From RYN-133 sp963708645 (GTDB lineage: Bacteria > Actinomycetota > Actinomycetes > Mycobacteriales > Jatrophihabitantaceae): a stretch of 64,000 nucleotides of DNA. Within the stretch, counting starts at the first letter, position 1, and every line of letters starts with the position of its first letter. This document shows, one piece after another, positions 55,188-63,440 of the stretch. The notes under the pieces are model-generated. The model saw nothing but the letters and a program-made list of their open reading frames with translations, did no database searches and was not told the DNA's origin. Made by a program: the position numbers and the translations under genes. The stretch is taken from the NCBI GenBank assembly GCA_963708645.1, contig CAVPTA010000010.1, positions 124,001-188,000 of the forward strand. Reading direction: 5' to 3'.

Positions 55188-56054
55188 TCACGCGCCGGTG
55201 ATGGAGAAGTTGTCGTAGAACACGTCCGCCCCGGTCAGACCGACGATCAGCCCGACCCGGTTGCCGGTCGTCCACGGCTTGCTCTTCCCGCCCTGCGGAT
55301 AGAGCTTGGCGAGGATCCGGCCGTTCACCGACATCCCGAGCTCGGCATACGTGCGGCCGTGCCGCTTGCGCTGAACGCACAGCGCCCGGACCTGGTTGCG
55401 GTACGGCGCCGGGCGGACCACCCCCGACCACGACATCTTCTTCAGCGTGTGGCTCGATCCGTCCGTGGTGTCCCACAGCACGATCTGCGCGCCCTTGCGG
55501 GTGAACGAGAACACGAACGCGGACGTCGACTTGTTGCGCGCCTCGTGGTTCCAGCACGACAGGCCGTAGATCGCGTCCTTCGGCGACTTCGGCCCGAGGA
55601 TCGCCTCGGCGTCGACCTGCACGCTGTCGTCGCTCGACGCCTTGGTGATGTCGTACGGCGCGGGGACGGTCAGGATCGCGTCGTGGCGCTCGCCCATGCG
55701 GAACGTGCCGCCGAGGTATGAGTCGTACTGGCTGTAGAAGTGCTTCTCGTTGCCGACGTCCCAGCCGCTCTTCGTCGAGCTGAAGTCGTCGCAGAATGCG
55801 GCCGCGCATCCGCCGGCGGCGGGTGAGTTCGTGGGCGTTGAGGGCGGTGTTGTCGACGGCGGTGGCGAGGTCGTCGTGGGCGAGGTGCTCGGAGGAGGCG
55901 AGGTTGCCGGCGAAGTTGCCGGCGAAGTTGCTGGCGAGGTGCTCGGCGCGGCGCCGCTGCCCGAGCCCGAGCCGGCGGTCAGCGAGGCACACCCACTCGT
56001 CACGAGCAGGCAGGTGGTGACAGCCACAAGTGCCGGGCGCACACGGATCGGCAT
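55188..56054 (-). CDS. lipoprotein with Ser/Thr/Pro linker and beta-sandwich-like domain
   Basis: 288 residues from ATG 56054. Signal peptide with lipobox (LLVTSGC, Cys near residue 22) predicts lipid attachment. A 50-residue Ser/Thr/Pro linker contains the unit SPAT several times, coded by a 12-base repeat (near 55905-55945). The folded part starts CDDFSSTKSGWDVGNEKHFY and ends TGADVFYDNFSITGA, a pattern (DDFS...W...; V.FDNF.I) shared with laminin-G/glycan-binding-like beta-sandwich domains. No catalytic residues evident. The promoter is 33 bases from rpe. Confidence 0.75.
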   Translation of the reverse strand: MPIRVRPALVAVTTCLLVTSGCASLTAGSGSGSGAAPSTSPATSPATSPATSPPPSTSPTTTSPPPSTTPPSTPTNSPAAGGCAAAFCDDFSSTKSGWDVGNEKHFYSQYDSYLGGTFRMGERHDAILTVPAPYDITKASSDDSVQVDAEAILGPKSPKDAIYGLSCWNHEARNKSTSAFVFSFTRKGAQIVLWDTTDGSSHTLKKMSWSGVVRPAPYRNQVRALCVQRKRHGRTYAELGMSVNGRILAKLYPQGGKSKPWTTGNRVGLIVGLTGADVFYDNFSITGA

Positions 56055-56060
56055 CGAGCG

Positions 56061-56066
56061 AATGTA
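56061..56066 (-). promoter_or_regulatory. -10 box (TACATT) for leaderless lipoprotein gene
   Basis: On the minus strand TACATT ends 6 bases before the ATG at 56054; only 9 bases separate it from the rpe -10 box on the other strand. Confidence 0.5.
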
Positions 56067-56075
56067 GCGCGTCGT

Positions 56076-56081
56076 TAGACT
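56076..56081 (+). promoter_or_regulatory. -10 box (TAGACT) for leaderless rpe-rib operon
   Basis: TAGACT ends 6 bases before GTG 56088, the rpe start. Confidence 0.55.
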
Positions 56082-56087
56082 CGCCGC

Positions 56088-56768
56088 GTGCCATCCGGAC
56101 CTGCCGAACCGATGATCGCGCCGAGCATCCTGGCGGCCGACTTCGCGCGATTGGGCGACGAGGCCGACGCAGTGAGCAGCGCCGACTGGCTGCACGTCGA
56201 CGTGATGGACAACCACTTCGTTCCGAACCTGACGCTCGGGTTGCCGGTTGTGCGCAGCCTGCACAAGGCGACCGACCTGCCGCTCGACTGCCACCTGATG
56301 ATCGACGATCCGGACCGGTGGGCGCCCGGCTACGCCGAGGCCGGCGCAGCCAACGTCACCTTCCACGTCGAGGCCGCCTCCGACGCCGTGCAGACTGCAC
56401 GCGCGATTCGCGCTGCCGGCGCGCTCGCCGGCCTGAGCGTCAAGCCCGGGACGCCGCTCGAGCCGTATCTCGAGTTGCTGCGCGAGTTCGACACCCTGCT
56501 CGTCATGACGGTCGAGCCGGGCTTCGGCGGCCAGGAATTCATGGCCGAGGTGTTGCCGAAGGTGCGGCTGGCCCGCGAGCAGGTGCGCTCTGGGCACCTG
56601 CGCCTGTTCATCGAGGTCGACGGCGGCATCGCGGCCGACACGATCGAGGCAGCGGCCGAGGCGGGCGCTGACGTGTTCGTCGCAGGTTCCTCGGTCTACG
56701 GCGCCGACAACCCCGACCAAGCGGTCGCGGCCCTGCGCGCGAGTGCGCGCGCTGCGATGAATCGTTGA
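56088..56768 (+). CDS. rpe: ribulose-phosphate 3-epimerase
   Basis: Interconverts ribulose 5-phosphate and xylulose 5-phosphate. TIM barrel, 226 residues: APSILAADFARLGDE, metal ligands in WLHVDVMDNHFVPN and DCHLMID, VEPGFGGQEF, and EVDGGIAADTI. GTG 56088 follows a -10 box; in-frame ATG 56112 could also serve. It heads the riboflavin operon, whose enzymes use ribulose 5-phosphate. Confidence 0.95.
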   Translation: MPSGPAEPMIAPSILAADFARLGDEADAVSSADWLHVDVMDNHFVPNLTLGLPVVRSLHKATDLPLDCHLMIDDPDRWAPGYAEAGAANVTFHVEAASDAVQTARAIRAAGALAGLSVKPGTPLEPYLELLREFDTLLVMTVEPGFGGQEFMAEVLPKVRLAREQVRSGHLRLFIEVDGGIAADTIEAAAEAGADVFVAGSSVYGADNPDQAVAALRASARAAMNR

Positions 56769-56780
56769 CAGGGACGCGAG

Positions 56781-57818
56781 ATGGAGCGCGACGAGGCCGA
56801 GCTTGCGGCGATGCGCCGCGCGCTCGTGCTCGGCGATACAGTGCGCGGCCGCACCAGCCCGAATCCTCCGGTCGGCGCTGTGGTGCTGAGCCCGGACGCC
56901 ACGCTGGTCGGCGAGGGTGCGACCACAGCGACCGGCGGCCCGCACGCCGAGATCGTGGCGTTGTCCGCGGCGGGTGATGCGGCCCGTGGCGCGACGATGG
57001 TGGTCACTCTCGAACCGTGCGCGCACACCGGCCGCACCGGCCCGTGCACCGAAGCCCTGATCGCCGCCGGCGTCGCGCGGGTCGTGTATGCGGTCGCCGA
57101 CCCCAACCCCGAAGCCGCCGGCGGGCAGGCCGTCCTCGAACAGGCCGGCATCGAGGTCGTCGCCGGGCTGGCCGCCGACGAAGCGGCGACCGGCGCGCTG
57201 CGACCATGGCTGCACGCCGTCCGCACCGCTCGCCCGTTCGTCACCTGGAAGTACGCCGCGACGCTGGACGGCCGGGTGGCCGCAGCCGATCGCAGCTCGC
57301 AGTGGATCACCGGCACCGTGGCGCGCGCCGACGTGCATTCGTTGCGTTCGATCGTCGACGCGATCGTGGTCGGCAGCGGCACCGTGCTCGCCGACGACCC
57401 GCAGTTGACCGTGCGCGACGAGGACGGCGTCCCTGACGAGCATCAGCCGCTGCGGGTGGTGCTCGACCGGCGGCACCGCATCCCTCACTCGGCGCGGGTC
57501 GTCGACGCCAGCGCCGAGTCGCTCGTCCTCGACACGGCCGTGCCACGGTTCGCCCTGAAGGCGCTGTTCGACCTCGGGGTGCGGCACGTGCTGCTCGAGG
57601 GCGGTCCGACCGTGGCCGGTGCGTTCCTCGAGGCGCGCTGTGTCGACGAGGTCGTCGCCTATCTCGCGCCGAAGCTGCTGGGTGACGGTGCCCACGCTCT
57701 GGGCCATTCCGGCATCGAATCCATCGGCGAAGCGGTCACACTGGATATCGACGAGATCGAACGGCTCGGTGACGACCTCAAGATCGTCGGCCGTCCGATC
57801 TGGCCCGAAGGGGAGTAG
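56781..57818 (+). CDS. ribD: bifunctional riboflavin deaminase/reductase
   Basis: 345 residues. N-terminal cytidine-deaminase-like zinc domain (TSPNPPVGAVV, GGPHAEIVAL with the Glu, TLEPCAHTGRTGPC with two Cys) and C-terminal DHFR-like reductase domain from about residue 150 (VTWKYAATLDGRVAA, VGSGTVLADDP, HVLLEGGPTVAG). Converts the pyrimidine deaminated intermediate in riboflavin synthesis. Starts 12 bases after rpe, leaving no room for an FMN riboswitch. Confidence 0.95.
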   Translation: MERDEAELAAMRRALVLGDTVRGRTSPNPPVGAVVLSPDATLVGEGATTATGGPHAEIVALSAAGDAARGATMVVTLEPCAHTGRTGPCTEALIAAGVARVVYAVADPNPEAAGGQAVLEQAGIEVVAGLAADEAATGALRPWLHAVRTARPFVTWKYAATLDGRVAAADRSSQWITGTVARADVHSLRSIVDAIVVGSGTVLADDPQLTVRDEDGVPDEHQPLRVVLDRRHRIPHSARVVDASAESLVLDTAVPRFALKALFDLGVRHVLLEGGPTVAGAFLEARCVDEVVAYLAPKLLGDGAHALGHSGIESIGEAVTLDIDEIERLGDDLKIVGRPIWPEGE

Positions 57819-57821
57819 CGC

Positions 57822-58427
57822 GTGTTCACCGGCATCATCGAGGAGGTCGGCGAGGTCGTCGACCTCGAGCACAGCGGCGATTCGGCTGTGCTGCACGTCG
57901 CCGCCACGACGATCACCGATGACCTGACCCATGGCGCGTCCATCGCGGTCAACGGGGTGTGCCTGACCGTCGTCGGCTGGAATGGCGAGGGTCCGGTGCG
58001 GGTTGGCTTCGACGTCATGGGCGAAACCCTCAAACGATCCTCGCTCGGCGCTCTCGCCGCGGGGAGCCGCGTCAACCTCGAGCGCGCCGCGCGCGTCGAC
58101 TCGCGCCTGGACGGACACATCGTCCAGGGCCACGTCGACGGCACCGGCGTCGTCGTCTCGCGCACCCCGTCCGAGGCCTGGGAGACGGTGCGGTTCGGCC
58201 TGCCGGTCGAGCTGGCCCGCTACGTCGCCGAGAAGGGATCCATCGCCGTCAACGGCGTGTCGCTCACGGTGTCGGCGGTCGGCGACGACTGGTTCGAGGT
58301 CGGCCTGATCCCGGAGACCCTGCGCGCGACGACGCTCGGCGCGGCGCAGGTCGGTGACCCGGTCAACCTCGAGGTCGACGTCCTTGCCAAATACGTCGAA
58401 CGATTGATGACGAGGACCAACCCATGA
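57822..58427 (+). CDS. ribE: riboflavin synthase alpha chain
   Basis: 201 residues in two lumazine-binding repeats: MFTGIIEEVGEV...SIAVNGVCLTVV and the second from HIVQGHVDGTGVV...SIAVNGVSLTVSAV. Dismutates two 6,7-dimethyl-8-ribityllumazine molecules to riboflavin. GTG start 3 bases after ribD; the stop overlaps the ribBA ATG (ATGA). Confidence 0.95.
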   Translation: MFTGIIEEVGEVVDLEHSGDSAVLHVAATTITDDLTHGASIAVNGVCLTVVGWNGEGPVRVGFDVMGETLKRSSLGALAAGSRVNLERAARVDSRLDGHIVQGHVDGTGVVVSRTPSEAWETVRFGLPVELARYVAEKGSIAVNGVSLTVSAVGDDWFEVGLIPETLRATTLGAAQVGDPVNLEVDVLAKYVERLMTRTNP

Positions 58428-59638
58428 GACTGGACGGAATCGACCGCGCGCTGATCGACATCAAGGCCGGCAAGCCCGTTGTCGTCATCGACGACGAGGA
58501 CCGCGAGAACGAGGGCGACCTGATCTTCGCGGCCGAACTCGCGACCCCGGAGCTGGTCGCGTTCATGGTGCGGTACACGTCGGGCTACATCTGCGTCCCG
58601 GTGACCGAGGAGGAAGCCGATCGGCTCGACCTCCCGCCGATGTTCCGGGTGAACCAGGACCGCCGCGGCACCGCGTACACCGTCACGGTCGACGCGCGCG
58701 AGGGCGTCACGACCGGCATCTCCGCGGCCGACCGCGCCCACACCATTCGATTGCTGTCCGACCCGAACGCGAACGCTGCCGATTTCAGCCGGCCGGGTCA
58801 CGTCGTCCCGTTGCGCGCCAAGGACGGTGGCGTTCTGCGGCGACCCGGTCACACCGAGGCCGCGGTCGACCTCGCCAAGCTGGCCGGCCTGCGTCCGGCA
58901 GGTGTGCTGTGCGAGCTGGTGAGTGAGAAGGACCCGTCCGGCATGGCGCGCGCCGAGGAGCTGCGCGTGTTCGCCGACGAGCACGACCTCGCGATGATCT
59001 CCATCGCCGACCTGATCGCGTACCGCCGCCGGTTCGAGAAGCTCGTCGAGCGGGTCGCGTCCGCGCGCGTGCCGCTGCGCTACGGCGAGTACACCGCCGT
59101 CGGCTACTCGTCCAGCTATGACAAGCGCGAGCACGTCGCGTTCGTGTTCGGCGACATCGGCGACGGCGAGGACGTGCTGGTGCGCGTGCACTCGGAGTGC
59201 CTCACCGGCGACGTGTTCGGCTCGTTGCGCTGCGACTGCGGTCCGCAGCTCGATGCGGCGCTCGCCGAGATCGCCCGCGAGGGCCGCGGGGTGGTGCTCT
59301 ACATCCGCGGGCACGAGGGACGTGGCATCGGGCTGTTGCACAAGCTGCAGGCCTATCAGTTGCAGGACTCGGGGTCGGACACCCTCGACGCCAACCTCGA
59401 GCTCGGCCTGCCCGCCGACGCGCGCGACTACGGGACGGGTGCCCAGATCCTGGTCGACCTCGGCGTCAAGTCGATGCGCCTGCTGACGAACAACCCGGCC
59501 AAGCGCGCGGGCCTCGAGGGCTACGGGCTGCGCATCGTCGGCCGCGTCCCGCTGCCCGTGCACGCGAACCCGGAGAACCTGCGCTACCTCGAGACCAAGC
59601 GCGACCGCATGGGCCACGACCTGGATCTCAGTTCGTGA
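58424..59638 (+). CDS. ribBA: bifunctional DHBP synthase / GTP cyclohydrolase II
   Basis: 404 residues. RibB half: VVVIDDEDRENEGDLIF, TSGYICVP, RPGHVVPLRAKDGGVL, RRPGHTEAAVDL. RibA half from about residue 205: VRVHSECLTGDVFGSLRCDC (zinc Cys triad), YIRGHEGRGIGL, DLGVKSMRLLTNNPAK. It supplies both starting units for the lumazine. Overlaps ribE and ribH by 4 bases each. Confidence 0.96.
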   Translation: MRLDGIDRALIDIKAGKPVVVIDDEDRENEGDLIFAAELATPELVAFMVRYTSGYICVPVTEEEADRLDLPPMFRVNQDRRGTAYTVTVDAREGVTTGISAADRAHTIRLLSDPNANAADFSRPGHVVPLRAKDGGVLRRPGHTEAAVDLAKLAGLRPAGVLCELVSEKDPSGMARAEELRVFADEHDLAMISIADLIAYRRRFEKLVERVASARVPLRYGEYTAVGYSSSYDKREHVAFVFGDIGDGEDVLVRVHSECLTGDVFGSLRCDCGPQLDAALAEIAREGRGVVLYIRGHEGRGIGLLHKLQAYQLQDSGSDTLDANLELGLPADARDYGTGAQILVDLGVKSMRLLTNNPAKRAGLEGYGLRIVGRVPLPVHANPENLRYLETKRDRMGHDLDLSS

Positions 59639-60138
59639 AAAGCGGAGCACCCGAGGCGGGGCGGGTCGAGGGAGCGAGCAGGCTCAAGATCGCGGTCGTC
59701 GCGAGCCAGTGGCACACCACGGTGATGGACGGGCTGCTCGACGGCGCACGACGGGCCCTGCGAGATTCTTCGGTCGCCGACGTCACCGAGCTCCGCGTGC
59801 CCGGAACCTTCGAGCTCACCGCGGCCGCCACCCGGCTGGCAGCGGCCGACTTCGATGCGATTGTCGCGCTCGGCGTGGTGATCCGCGGGGGCACCCCGCA
59901 CTTCGACTACGTCTGCCAGTCGGTGACGTTGGGGATCACGGCAGTCGTCGAGCGCACCGGCGTCCCGATCGGATTCGGCGTGCTGACCTGCGACGACCAG
60001 CAGCAGGCAATCGACCGCGCCGGACTGCCCGGTTCGGACGAGGACAAGGGCTACGAAGCGACCGCTGCCGCGCTCGAGACCGCTGTGACGCTCGCGCCCT
60101 ACCCGCGCGACGCCGTCAGGTCGCGCACCTCGGCGTAA
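59635..60138 (+). CDS. ribH: 6,7-dimethyl-8-ribityllumazine synthase
   Basis: 167 residues; GTG 59635 overlaps the ribBA stop. IAVVASQWHTTVMDGLLDGA, the VPGTFELTAAA loop, ALGVVIRGGTPHFDYV with the catalytic His region, and PIGFGVLTCDDQQQA are standard. Forms icosahedral or pentameric capsids. The last 40 bases overlap the convergent xylulokinase gene. Confidence 0.95.
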   Translation: MKSGAPEAGRVEGASRLKIAVVASQWHTTVMDGLLDGARRALRDSSVADVTELRVPGTFELTAAATRLAAADFDAIVALGVVIRGGTPHFDYVCQSVTLGITAVVERTGVPIGFGVLTCDDQQQAIDRAGLPGSDEDKGYEATAAALETAVTLAPYPRDAVRSRTSA

Positions 60139-61505
60139 CGCGCGCGCACGGCGGGCACCGGATCGGCCTCGTAGTGTTCGGCCGCGCCCTGCTCCCACGT
60201 CGGCGCTTCTGCCGCACCCGACAGCACCCAGGCCGCCTGGCGCGCGGCGCCGTCGGCGACGTACTCGCCGGGCGGGGGCACGACGACCGGTGTCGCGAAG
60301 ATCGCCGGCGCGATGCGGCGCAGTGCTTCCGAGCGGGCACCGCCACCGACGAGCAACACCCGCTCGATCGCGACACCGTGCTCGCGCAGCGCATCGAGGC
60401 CGTCGGCCAGCCCGCACAGGAGGCCCTCGATCGCCGCGCGGGCCAGGTGCGACGCCGTCATGGTGTCGTGCCGCAGCCCGAGCAGCGAGGCGGTGGCGTC
60501 GGGACGGTTCGGGGTGCGTTCGCCGTCGAAATACGGGACGAGCACAGCGCCGTCGGCACCGGAGGGCGCCGACAGGGCGAGATCGGACAGCTCGTCGTGC
60601 GAGACCCCGAGCAGCCGCGCCGTCGAGTCGAGCACCAGCGCGGCGTTGAGGGTGCAGACCAGCGGCAGGAAGTGCCCGGTCGCGTCGGCGAAGCCGGCCA
60701 CGATCCCGGACGGGTCGGCGGTGGGGTGCGCGCTGATGGCCGACACCACACCAGACGTCCCGATCGACACGATGACGTCGCCGGGTCGCGCCGCGACGCC
60801 CAACGCGGCGGCGGCGTTGTCACCGGTGCCGGGGCCGAGCACGATCCCGTTCGATGTCTGGCCGGCCGCTTCGGACGGCCCGAGCACCCGCGGCAGGGTC
60901 GGACGCGCCCGGAACGCGAGCTGCAGCAGGTCGTCGCGGTATTCGCCGGTCGCCGGCGACCAGTAGCCGGTGCCGCTCGCGTCGCCGCGATCGGTGACCA
61001 GGTCGCGCACGTCACCCGTCCCGCGCAAGCGCCAGGTCAACCAGTCATGCGGCAAGCAGACGGCCGACGTGCGGGTCGCGTTGTCCGGTTCGTGGTCGGC
61101 GAGCCAGCGCAGCTTCGTCACCGTGATGGACGCGACCGGCACCGTCCCGACCGCGTCGGCCCAGCCCTGCGCCCCACCGGGCAGTTCGTCGATGAGATCG
61201 GTCGCCGAATCGGCGCTGCGGGTGTCGTTCCACAGCAACGCGTCGCGCACGACTGCGCCGGCTTCGTCGAGGCAGACCATTCCGTGCTGCTGACCCCCGA
61301 CCGCGATCGCGGCCACGTCCGCCACACCGCCTGCCGCGCGCGACGCCTCGTGCCACGCGGTCCACCAGGCATCGGGATCGACCGACGTCCCGTGCGGATG
61401 CGGGGCCGATCCGCTGCGTACCAACTCGCCGGTATCGGCGTTGCGGATCACGACCTTGCACGACTGCGTGGACGAGTCGACCCCAGCAACCAGGGTGGTG
61501 GGCAT
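60099..61505 (-). CDS. xylB: xylulokinase
   Basis: FGGY-family kinase making xylulose 5-phosphate. 468 residues from ATG 61505 (GAGAGGA 7 bases upstream); GTG 61508 is just ahead. AGVDSSTQSCKVVI is the phosphate-1 loop, GQQHGMVCLD with the substrate-site residues, LLWNDTRS, DASGTGYWSP, IGTSGVVSA and LLVGGGARSEALRR. Its product feeds the pentose phosphate pathway, as does rpe nearby, but no xylose isomerase or transporter is adjacent. Confidence 0.92.
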   Translation of the reverse strand: MPTTLVAGVDSSTQSCKVVIRNADTGELVRSGSAPHPHGTSVDPDAWWTAWHEASRAAGGVADVAAIAVGGQQHGMVCLDEAGAVVRDALLWNDTRSADSATDLIDELPGGAQGWADAVGTVPVASITVTKLRWLADHEPDNATRTSAVCLPHDWLTWRLRGTGDVRDLVTDRGDASGTGYWSPATGEYRDDLLQLAFRARPTLPRVLGPSEAAGQTSNGIVLGPGTGDNAAAALGVAARPGDVIVSIGTSGVVSAISAHPTADPSGIVAGFADATGHFLPLVCTLNAALVLDSTARLLGVSHDELSDLALSAPSGADGAVLVPYFDGERTPNRPDATASLLGLRHDTMTASHLARAAIEGLLCGLADGLDALREHGVAIERVLLVGGGARSEALRRIAPAIFATPVVVPPPGEYVADGAARQAAWVLSGAAEAPTWEQGAAEHYEADPVPAVRARYAEVRDLTASRG

Positions 61506-61563
61506 CACGACGTCCTCTCGGTGCGCGCGCTGATTCGATCCATCGTGGCAGACCCGATCCCGC

Positions 61564-61569
61564 TACATT
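61564..61569 (+). promoter_or_regulatory. -10 box (TACATT) for leaderless universal stress gene
   Basis: TACATT ends 7 bases before ATG 61577, in the 71-base gap divergent to xylB. Confidence 0.5.
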
Positions 61570-61576
61570 TCGAAGC

Positions 61577-62029
61577 ATGTCCGCTTACAAGACCGTGGTC
61601 GTCGGCACCGACGGATCAGACACCTCGCTCGCCGCCGTCGATCGTGCTGCCAGCCTGGCCGCCGATGCCGGCGCGACCCTCGTCATCGCCTGCGCGTACT
61701 TCCCGCGCAGCGACAAGAGCGTCGGCGCCGAGCAGGACGTGCTCGGACCCGAGGACGCCTACCAGGTGGTCGGGTCGGCGCCGGCGGAGGACACGCTGCA
61801 GACGGCACGCGACCGCGCCGCCGCGAAGGGCGCCAAGACGGTCGAGACAAGGGCTGTGCAGGGCAAGCCCGGCGACAGCCTGCGGGGCGTCGTCGAAGAG
61901 ACCGGCGCCGACCTGCTCGTCGTCGGCAACGTCGGCCTCAACACGCTGGCCGGACGGATCCTCGGCTCGGTGCCGCTCGACGTCGCGCGGCACGCCGGCG
62001 TCGACGTGCTGATCGTCCACACGTCCTGA
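61577..62029 (+). CDS. universal stress protein (UspA family)
   Basis: 150 residues. VVVGTDGSDTSLAAVDRA at the start and the ATP-binding loop VGNVGLNTLAGRILGSVP (G-x2-G-x9-G-S) assign it to the nucleotide-binding USP group. The adenylate cyclase gene begins one base after its stop, so the two share a transcript; cAMP-binding USPs are known in mycobacteria, so a functional link is possible but inferred. Confidence 0.92.
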   Translation: MSAYKTVVVGTDGSDTSLAAVDRAASLAADAGATLVIACAYFPRSDKSVGAEQDVLGPEDAYQVVGSAPAEDTLQTARDRAAAKGAKTVETRAVQGKPGDSLRGVVEETGADLLVVGNVGLNTLAGRILGSVPLDVARHAGVDVLIVHTS

Positions 62030-62030
62030 C

Positions 62031-63063
62031 GTGAGCGACTCGCCGGACGGCACGCCGTCGCCCGACGCGGCCGCTGTGCCCGACGCGGCTGATCTGGCCC
62101 GACTCGTCGAGCGCGTCGAGACCTCGCTGCTCGGCGGCCAGCGCAAGTACACCCGCATCGAGATGGCCGAGAAGTCCGGCCTGGCGCTCGACGAAGTCCG
62201 TGCCCTGTGGCGTGCGCTCGGGTTCGCGACCGTCGACGACGACGAGCGCCGCGTGTTCACCGACGCAGATCTCGAGGCGTTGAAACGGGTCAAGCGCCTC
62301 GCCTCGGTCGGCAACATCGACGACGAGGTGATGCGCGCGATGACACGCATCATCGGACAGTCGTTCGCCCGGCTCGCCTCGTGGCAGGGCCAGCTCGTGG
62401 TCGAGATCGTTGCGAAGTCGCCGCAGCTGCTCGAGGGTGGCGGCGACAGCGTGCTCGAACTCGTCGACGAGCTGATCCCGCTGACCGGCGAACTGCACGA
62501 CTACGTGTGGCGCCGCCAGCTCGCCGCCTACTTCACCCGCATCAGTGCCGGCGAGACCGGTTCCTCGAGCACCAAGGCCGTCGGCTTCGCCGACATGGCC
62601 GCGTTCACCGCGTTCACGCGACGCTCGTCCGAGGCCGAGCTGCGCGGGGTGCTCGAGTTGTTCGAGTCGGTGGCCACCGATGTCGTCGGCGCGAACCACG
62701 GCCAGATCGTCAAGACGATCGGCGACGAGGTGCTCTTCGTCGCCGACACCGCCGATCGACGGAGCCGAGATCGCGCTTGCACTCGTCGAGGCGTCGGAGG
62801 CGATCGACGAGCTGCCACACCTTCGCGTCGGGCTCGCGGCGGGCGAGGTCGTGAGCCGCCTCGGCGACGTCTTCGGACAGACCGTCAACATCGCGAGCAG
62901 GCTGACCTCGATCGCGCGCACCGGGTCGATCCTCGTCGACCAGGGCATGTCGGCCGCGCTTGAGGGTGACGACCGGTACGCGTTGAAGCCGCTCCGGCCG
63001 ACGTCCGTGCGCGGCTACCAGCACCTGCGCTCGTGGCGGTTGCGCCGGGCACAGACCGGCTAG
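62031..63063 (+). CDS. class III adenylate cyclase with N-terminal regulatory domain, frameshifted near 62754
   Basis: GTG 62031 begins a protein of about 343 residues in two frames. N-terminal part (about residues 20-165) is an Rv1264-like helical regulatory domain (SLLGGQRKYTRIEMAEKSG, FTDADLEALKRVKRLA). The catalytic domain has metal Asp188 in VGFADMAAFTAFTR and Asp232 in KTIGDEVLFVAD; after the break, DGAEIALALVEA, VGLAAGEVVSRLGDVFGQTV and NIASRLTSIARTG complete it. One extra base (or two missing) at about 62754 in ACC GCC GAT CGA separates the parts. All motifs are preserved, so a sequence error is plausible. Makes cAMP; the regulatory domain of Rv1264 is pH-sensitive. Confidence 0.87.
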
Positions 63064-63416
63064 TACTGCCCGATCAGAATCAGGACGAGCGCCACGAGGA
63101 CGGCGATCACCAGCGCGCTCGACGCGATCAGGGCGGCCGGCCCACGCCCGCCGGCCACGAAGTTGCCGCTGTCGAGTTCGCGCGTCACCCGCCGGTACCG
63201 AGCCGTGCCGTACGCAACGCCGCATGCTCCGGTGATCACGAGCAGCACGCCGGCGACGGCGGTCGTCGCGCTCACGCGGTGCGAGAGTCCCGTGACCGCG
63301 AGCCCGAGTGCCATCACCGCTGCGGCGGTGCGCAGCCACGCGAGGTAGGTGCGTTCGTTGGCCAGGTGATCTCGAGCGAGCGTCGGATCACCGGTCTTGG
63401 CTGGTTGTGCGCACAC
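63060..63416 (-). CDS. DUF202 (YidH-like) small membrane protein
   Basis: 118 residues, GTG start. LANERTYLAWLRTAAAVMALG is the DUF202 signature (NERTxLAWxRT); three hydrophobic segments follow, ending ALVLILIGQY. Function unknown. Its stop overlaps the cyclase stop in CTAG. Confidence 0.85.
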   Translation of the reverse strand: MCAQPAKTGDPTLARDHLANERTYLAWLRTAAAVMALGLAVTGLSHRVSATTAVAGVLLVITGACGVAYGTARYRRVTRELDSGNFVAGGRGPAALIASSALVIAVLVALVLILIGQY

Positions 63417-63440
63417 ACCAACATCGTGGCAGGCAATGAG

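Noticed and set aside
55188..58133. Very long open frame (about 980 codons) on the minus strand across rpe, ribD and ribE
   Set aside because: Only the part from 56054 has a signal peptide and protein-like sequence; the rest is antisense to conserved rib genes and is an open frame caused by high GC.
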